NCBI GenBank assembly: GCA_963724405.1
Contig: CAVRUQ010000003.1
Coordinates: 1,674,001 to 1,738,000, forward strand
Source of the DNA: CAVQBJ01 sp963724405
Lineage (GTDB): Bacteria; Actinomycetota; Thermoleophilia; Solirubrobacterales; Solirubrobacteraceae
Direction of reading: 5' to 3'
DNA length: 64,000 bases
The notes under the pieces were generated by a model. The model was not told the DNA's origin and searched no databases. It saw only the letters and a program-made list of their open reading frames with translations. Of this stretch, positions 59,612 through 64,000 are shown piece after piece (the stretch's first letter is position 1; every line of letters begins with the position of its first letter). A program made the position numbers and the translations under genes.

Positions 59612-60877
59612 CTACCCGAGGCGATCGGCGATGTACTCGGCGATCGCCAGCGAGGACGTCGCGCCGGGCGACGGGGCATTGCGGATCGCCGTCACGGCGC
59701 CGAGGTGGCTGATCTGGAAGTCGTCCAGGAGCGCGCCGTCGGCGCCGAGCGCCTGCGCGCGCACCCCGGCCGGCGCGCGGACGACATCCGCGTCGCGCAG
59801 CGACGGAACGAAGCGGCGCGCCTCCGCGAGGTACGCGCGCCGCGAGAGCGAGCCGCGCAACTCGCGCGCGCCCGCCCGCCAGTGCACCCGCGCAAAGCGC
59901 GCCAGGCCCGGCGCGCGCAGCAGGTCGCGCACGTCGCCGAGGCGCACGTCGCGGCGCCGGTACCCCTCGCGAGCAAGGGCGAGCACGGCGTTCGGCCCGA
60001 TGTCCACCGTTCCGTCGACGCGCGGGGTGAAATGCACGCCCAGAAACGGGTACGCCGGATCGGGCACGGGATACACGAGGCCCCGCACGAGCCCCTCGCG
60101 CCCGCGCACGAGCCGGAAGTACTCGCCGCGAAACGGCACGATCGCCGGCGCGGGTCCGTCCCCGGCCAGGCGCGCGAGCCGATCCGACTGCAGACCGGCG
60201 CACAGGACGACCCGATCGAAGGCGAGGCGCCCCTGCGGTCCGGCGAGCTGCACGGCCTCGCCGTTGGGCTCGATGCGACCGACCTCGAACCCGAGCCGCA
60301 CCGCACCGCCGCCGGCCACGATCGCTGCGGCGTACGCCGCAGCGATCGCACCGTAGTCGACGATCGCCGTGTGGGGGGAGTGCAGCGCCGCCACCCCGTG
60401 AACGTTCGGTTCGAGCTGGGCGATCTCGCCGCCCTCGAGCACGCGCAGGCCCGGCACGCCGTTCGCGCGGGAACGGGACTCGAGCTCGCGCAGCGCCGGC
60501 AGCTCGGATTCGTCGCGGGCGACGACGAGCTTCCCTCGCTCGTCGTAGGCCAGGCCGTGCTGCGCGCAGTAGTCGCGCAGGAGCTCGCGCCCGCGGGTGC
60601 ACAGCTGCGCCTTGAGCGAGCCCGGTGCGTAGTAGAGGCCCGCGTGGACGACGCCGCTGTTGTGGCCGGTCTGATGGACGGCGATCCGGGACTCCTTGTC
60701 GAGCACGGTGACGCGTGCCGCCGGGTCGCGCCGTTGGAGCTCGCGCGCGAGCGCGAGCCCGAGGATGCCCGCGCCGACGATGCCGACGCCCGCCGCTGTC
60801 GTTGGGCCGCTCAAGGGCGCCGACGGTAGAGCGGGGACGGGCCGGGTGTCAAGAACGCGCCCGCGCGGCCGAGTCAT
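59612..60877 (-). CDS. lhgO: L-2-hydroxyglutarate oxidase-like FAD protein
   Basis: 421 aa from the ATG at 60877 (GTG 60856 possible). FAD site GIVGAGILGLALARELQRRD; TGHNSGVVHAGLYYAPGSLK is the LhgO/DAO signature; QVTAIRNAPSPGATSSLAI-like C-terminus (TAIRNAPSPGATSSLAIAEY). Oxidises L-2-hydroxyglutarate to 2-oxoglutarate, passing electrons to the membrane quinone pool. No partner genes. Divergent from nothing nearby; the following TetR gene ends 90 bp upstream and might regulate it. Confidence 0.85.
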   Translation of the reverse strand: MTRPRGRVLDTRPVPALPSAPLSGPTTAAGVGIVGAGILGLALARELQRRDPAARVTVLDKESRIAVHQTGHNSGVVHAGLYYAPGSLKAQLCTRGRELLRDYCAQHGLAYDERGKLVVARDESELPALRELESRSRANGVPGLRVLEGGEIAQLEPNVHGVAALHSPHTAIVDYGAIAAAYAAAIVAGGGAVRLGFEVGRIEPNGEAVQLAGPQGRLAFDRVVLCAGLQSDRLARLAGDGPAPAIVPFRGEYFRLVRGREGLVRGLVYPVPDPAYPFLGVHFTPRVDGTVDIGPNAVLALAREGYRRRDVRLGDVRDLLRAPGLARFARVHWRAGARELRGSLSRRAYLAEARRFVPSLRDADVVRAPAGVRAQALGADGALLDDFQISHLGAVTAIRNAPSPGATSSLAIAEYIADRLG

Positions 60878-60966
60878 CCGGACACGCCGCCGCCAGGCAA
60901 ACCGGACTGACCGATCCGGTACGTGCGTCGAGATCGTCTTCGCCGGTCTGCGGGCCGAGCCGGGCG

Positions 60967-61626
60967 CTACGCGTCGGCGCCCGCGGCCGGACCGCCGAGG
61001 AACGCCGCCAGGGCGCACGAGCTGAGCGTGTCCTCGAGCGCCGGCAGCTCGTCGATGCGGCCGGCGCGAATCCACACCGACACGAGCTGATCGACCCCGG
61101 CCGTGAGCAGGAAGAGCGCGTCCGGTGACGGTACGGCGAGCTCGGGATGCTCCTGCCGCCCGCCCTCGAACGACAGGCGGAACCGCTCCGCAAAGCGGCG
61201 CAGCGTCCGGTCGCGCTCGGCCTGCGCCCGGTCGCCGGCAAGCGGCAGCTCGATGAGGTGCGCGCGCGCGAACATCGGGCGCGTCGACAGCGACACGAGG
61301 TAGGACTGCATCCCGGCGCGCAGCTTCACGCGCCAGTCGCCCGGCGTGGCCCGCACCGCAGCGTCGATGTGCGAGATGAGCACGTCCACGCCGTAGCGGT
61401 AGCCCTCGATCAGGCAGTCCTCCTTGGAGGAGAAGAGCGCGTAGAACGTGCCGCGCGACACATGCGCGGCACGCACGGCGTCGGCGACGGTCGTACTGGC
61501 CCAGCCCTTCTCCCCGACGATGTTCGTCATCTCGACGAGCAGCCGCGCCCGCTGCGCGGCGTTGCGCGGACCGAGCAACGGCTCCACGGCCGGGTGGCTC
61601 GCGACGAGGGAGATCTCGGTCATCAT
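60967..61626 (-). CDS. TetR-family transcriptional regulator
   Basis: 219 aa. HTH: RARLLVEMTNIVGEKGWAST, TVADAVRAAHVSRGTFYALF, SSKEDCLIEGYRYG. The ligand half is helical with a Met/Phe-rich pocket. Divergent from the QsdR-like gene, 88 bp apart, and upstream of the LhgO-like gene on the same strand. Typical repressor for a nearby gene; its target is undetermined. Confidence 0.9.
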   Translation of the reverse strand: MMTEISLVASHPAVEPLLGPRNAAQRARLLVEMTNIVGEKGWASTTVADAVRAAHVSRGTFYALFSSKEDCLIEGYRYGVDVLISHIDAAVRATPGDWRVKLRAGMQSYLVSLSTRPMFARAHLIELPLAGDRAQAERDRTLRRFAERFRLSFEGGRQEHPELAVPSPDALFLLTAGVDQLVSVWIRAGRIDELPALEDTLSSCALAAFLGGPAAGADA

Positions 61627-61714
61627 CGGACTGTAGCCGGTGGGACCGCTCGCGGGTACCCGCCGAGTACGCTCACGGAGCGAAGTGTCTCAGGCAAGCT
61701 GCGAAGCTTGCGCC

Positions 61715-62341
61715 ATGACGATCGAGCGCCAGAAGGGGTCGCCTCGGCCCGCGCGGACCCCGCTGCAACGAGCGCTCGCGGCCGAGACGCCGACCCGCCG
61801 GGCGACGCCCCTTGACGCGTTCCGGCTCGCCCGTCGCCGCTTCCACGCCGCGGAGCGGCTGGACATGAGCGCACTCGCCGAGGAGCTCGGCATCAACCGG
61901 GCCACGCTCTACCGCTGGGTGGGCTCGCGCGACCAGCTGCTGGTCGAGATCGCCTGGTCGCGCACCGAGATGACGCTCGACTACATCGACGACTCGGTGA
62001 CGGCCACCGGCGCCGAGCGCGTGGTGCAGATCGTGACCGGGTTCATCGCCCTCGTCTCCAAAGACCCGGGGACGAGGCGCTGGCTCGCGGAGGAGGGCGA
62101 GTCGGCGATGCGCCTGCTGACGCTGCGCGACCCTGGGTATCAGCCCCGCCTGATCGGCGCGATCGAGCATCTGCTCCACGAGGAGACGGCGGCCGGGCGG
62201 ATGGCCTCGCCGATCGATCTGCATGAGCTCGCGTACGTCGTCGTCCGCCTCATCGAGAGCTACGTCTACCTCGGTGTCATCACGGGCGAGGAGCCCGACG
62301 CGCGCCGTGCTGAGCCCGTGCTGCGCCTCGTTCTGCGCTGA
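61715..62341 (+). CDS. QsdR-type TetR-family regulator
   Basis: 208 aa from ATG 61715. ATPLDAFRLARRRFHAAERL, DMSALAEELGINRATLYRWV and GSRDQLLVEIAWSRTEM match the QsdR group, in which the HTH is directly followed by a conserved Glu-containing helix and a QsdR C-terminal domain (HELAYVVVRLIESYVYLGV). In rhodococci QsdR controls lactone-degrading genes (family knowledge); no lactonase adjoins here. A secretory lipase converges on it. Confidence 0.88.
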   Translation: MTIERQKGSPRPARTPLQRALAAETPTRRATPLDAFRLARRRFHAAERLDMSALAEELGINRATLYRWVGSRDQLLVEIAWSRTEMTLDYIDDSVTATGAERVVQIVTGFIALVSKDPGTRRWLAEEGESAMRLLTLRDPGYQPRLIGAIEHLLHEETAAGRMASPIDLHELAYVVVRLIESYVYLGVITGEEPDARRAEPVLRLVLR

Positions 62342-62359
62342 GCCCGCCGGGCGGCCCGA

Positions 62360-62393
62360 CCGGCCCCGCCGCCACACACGACGACGGGGCCGG
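62360..62393. terminator. Bidirectional terminator hairpin
   Basis: CCGGCCCCG and CGGGGCCGG, 9-bp perfect arms with a 16-nt loop, between the QsdR-like gene and the convergent lipase. Confidence 0.6.
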
Positions 62394-62414
62394 CGCCACG
62401 CCTTCAGCCCGCGA

Positions 62415-64000
62415 TCAGAACGGGATCGAGGGCGGCGGCGAGGTCGTCAGCGTGTACGGATTGCCCGGGCCGGAGAACAGGAGGCTCAGGAGCGGTCCGA
62501 TGATTCCGCAGCCGGTCAGCGAGGGGAACGTCGTCGTTCCGCTCGTGCTGAGCGAGGCCGAGGTGAGCTGGCCGAGCGCGATGCTCTCGTTCTGCGCGAG
62601 CGCGACCGGCTTGCTCGTGTGACAGCCGATCGGGATCGTGAGCGGACCGATGCTCGTGGAGACGAGCGTCAGGTTCGCCGACGTGCCGCCGGCGATCGTC
62701 AGCACGCCGGCGGGCGACAGCGACACGGTTCCGGTCAGCGGCCCGGTCGGTGTGAACGTCGCCCTCGACGTGATCGGGATGCCGAAGATCTTCATCGTCA
62801 TCACGATCGGCGGGATGTTCGTCGTGCCCTGGAAGACCCCCGACGTGAAGTCGGCCGTGCCGCTGAACGTTCCGCCGGCCGGCAGGGGCAGCGCCAGTCC
62901 GAGCTTCTTCAGGGTCACCGAGCCGCCGAGGACCCAGTTGTTGAACGGGACGACGAAGTCGCCCGTCTCGGGCGTCGTGCGAGCGTCCGCCGGGAGTGGA
63001 TCGCTCAGGTTGCAGGTGCTCGGCACCGGCTGGCCCGAGAGCCGGTCGGAGATCCAGGAGACGACGTTCGCCACCGCCGCGGGATCGGTGAGCAGGTGCT
63101 CCTCCGGGTACAGGTTGAAGTCGTCACTCACCCCCATCGCGCAGTACTGCTGCTTGAGCGCGAACTGCTGGGTCAGCGCCACGAACTCGTCATAGCGTCC
63201 GGCGTACTGGTACAGCGGCACCGGGATCGGGGATCCCCCGAGGTTGTTCTGGTTCAGGAACGAGCTGATGATCGGATCGGCCTCGAGCGTCTCCAGCGGC
63301 GTGTTCAGGTACTGGTCGATGTTCTGGTCGAGGAATCCCAACTGCGTCGCGATCGCGCACTGGCCCTCGATCGTCGGCACGATCGCCAACCCGGCGGCGT
63401 TGAACAGTCCGTTCAGCGAGATGAGATTCGGGAACGCCGTCGCTCCCCCGATGAGGCTGTAGAGCTCCAGCCCGGCGCCGACGGCGCCGTTGTCGAACCC
63501 GGCCAGCACCGACTGGTCGGCCGGCACGCCGCCCGCGGCCACGCCGATGATGTCGATCTCCGGCGCGTAGCTCTGGAAGACCTGACCGGTCCACGCGGCG
63601 GCGCCACCACCCTGCGAGTACCCCCAGACGACGACCTGGGCGCTCGGCGAGATCGGCGAGCTCGGGATCTGCTCGGCGGCGCGGAACGCGTCGAGCACGG
63701 CGTGCGCCTCGGCGAGGCCCTCGATGTAGGTCGGGGTCGCGCCGGTCGTGTAGCCCTGGTAGTCGGTGGCGACCACCGCCCAGCCCTTCTTGAGCGAGGC
63801 GACCACCTCGGCCGCGTCGTACTCGGTGCCCACGGCCATCTGCAGCGACGGGGCGCATTGCTGCCCGAATCCCTGCGTGGCGAACGCGATGTCGATGACG
63901 GGCCGAGGTCCGGAGCCCCGCCAGGCGGCCGTCGGCACGATCACGGTGCCGGTCACCGGATCGGGGCTCCCCTGCTCGTCCGTCGACAGATACAGCATGT
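62415..64000 (-). CDS. Secretory lipase (LIP family), 5' end outside window
   Basis: At least 528 aa; the frame stays open through the window edge, so the signal peptide is off-window. VVATDYQGYTTGATPTYIEG, VVVWGYSQGGGAAAWTGQVF (nucleophile Ser) and DEFVALTQQFALKQQYC (Asp region) and YPEEHLLTDPAA (His) complete the triad. After the lipase domain (about residue 330) a beta-rich C-terminal domain of about 190 residues follows (LPLPAGGTFSGTADFTSGVF, IGCHTSKPVALAQNE). The intact relative of the fragment at 21845. Confidence 0.88.
   Translation of the reverse strand, partial: MLYLSTDEQGSPDPVTGTVIVPTAAWRGSGPRPVIDIAFATQGFGQQCAPSLQMAVGTEYDAAEVVASLKKGWAVVATDYQGYTTGATPTYIEGLAEAHAVLDAFRAAEQIPSSPISPSAQVVVWGYSQGGGAAAWTGQVFQSYAPEIDIIGVAAGGVPADQSVLAGFDNGAVGAGLELYSLIGGATAFPNLISLNGLFNAAGLAIVPTIEGQCAIATQLGFLDQNIDQYLNTPLETLEADPIISSFLNQNNLGGSPIPVPLYQYAGRYDEFVALTQQFALKQQYCAMGVSDDFNLYPEEHLLTDPAAVANVVSWISDRLSGQPVPSTCNLSDPLPADARTTPETGDFVVPFNNWVLGGSVTLKKLGLALPLPAGGTFSGTADFTSGVFQGTTNIPPIVMTMKIFGIPITSRATFTPTGPLTGTVSLSPAGVLTIAGGTSANLTLVSTSIGPLTIPIGCHTSKPVALAQNESIALGQLTSASLSTSGTTTFPSLTGCGIIGPLLSLLFSGPGNPYTLTTSPPPSIPF

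Overview
The window is about 64 kb of very GC-rich DNA with densely packed genes, frequent GTG and TTG starts and many 1-4 nt stop/start overlaps. Family content (FprA-type ferredoxin reductase, QsdR-type regulator, DUF3089 lipase, GATG-repeat phosphoesterases, CxxC-ribbon membrane proteins, TCAC-type 11-nt PHO boxes) points to a high-GC actinomycete. Thermoleophilia/Solirubrobacterales is my best guess; this is inference, as there is no rRNA or other marker. No tRNA, rRNA, CRISPR array, prophage or insertion sequence was seen.

Layout. 1-12.8 kb: phosphate block one, with an OmpR/PhoB-type regulator (cut by the window edge), SixA phosphatase, polyphosphate kinase, a zinc-ribbon phosphoesterase, two small zinc-ribbon proteins, pstBAC facing away from pstS around a four-unit PHO box, a peroxiredoxin, and a beta-propeller lipoprotein behind a second PHO-like box. 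12.8-17.2 kb: flavin disulfide oxidoreductase, nucleotidyltransferase-like protein, cupin, YqgE, diguanylate cyclase and a 46-aa coiled-coil protein. 17.2-18.1 kb: non-coding repeat field (17-bp tandem array, then a 70-bp direct repeat). 18.1-25.5 kb: zinc block, with znuA-znuC-znuB-znuB behind tandem palindromes, a rearrangement scar, a Zur-like Fur protein, an M28-type protein and a zinc exporter. 25.6-29 kb: a lone FtsH-extracellular-domain-like protein and a polar amino acid ABC transporter. 29-39.4 kb: two membrane glycosyltransferase-like proteins, an orphan PstS-like protein, a lytic transglycosylase/LytM fusion and an FG-GAP repeat protein. 39.4-47.1 kb: phosphate block two, one tightly coupled run pstS-pstC-pstA-pstB-lipoprotein-zinc-ribbon/SPOR-coiled-coil/zinc-ribbon-phosphoesterase. 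47-64 kb: esterase, ECF sigma/anti-sigma pair, phoU, subtilase, desaturase, HtrA-like protease, thiolase, FprA, HXXEE protein, DUF3089 lipase, LhgO-like oxidase, two TetR-type regulators and a secretory lipase cut by the right edge.

Most notable observation: the same three-protein set (CxxC-ribbon single-pass membrane protein; short coiled-coil protein with a nearly invariant LGGxxYEMAIRDHxRxDV segment and a C-terminal zinc ribbon; secreted phosphoesterase lacking the usual Glu-Asn ligand pair) sits beside each of two independent Pst systems. I propose it as an undescribed accessory module of phosphate acquisition or surface phosphate metabolism. Three genes (ppk, the first pstS, the beta-propeller lipoprotein) each carry one apparent extra base, so sequence quality or recent decay should be considered.
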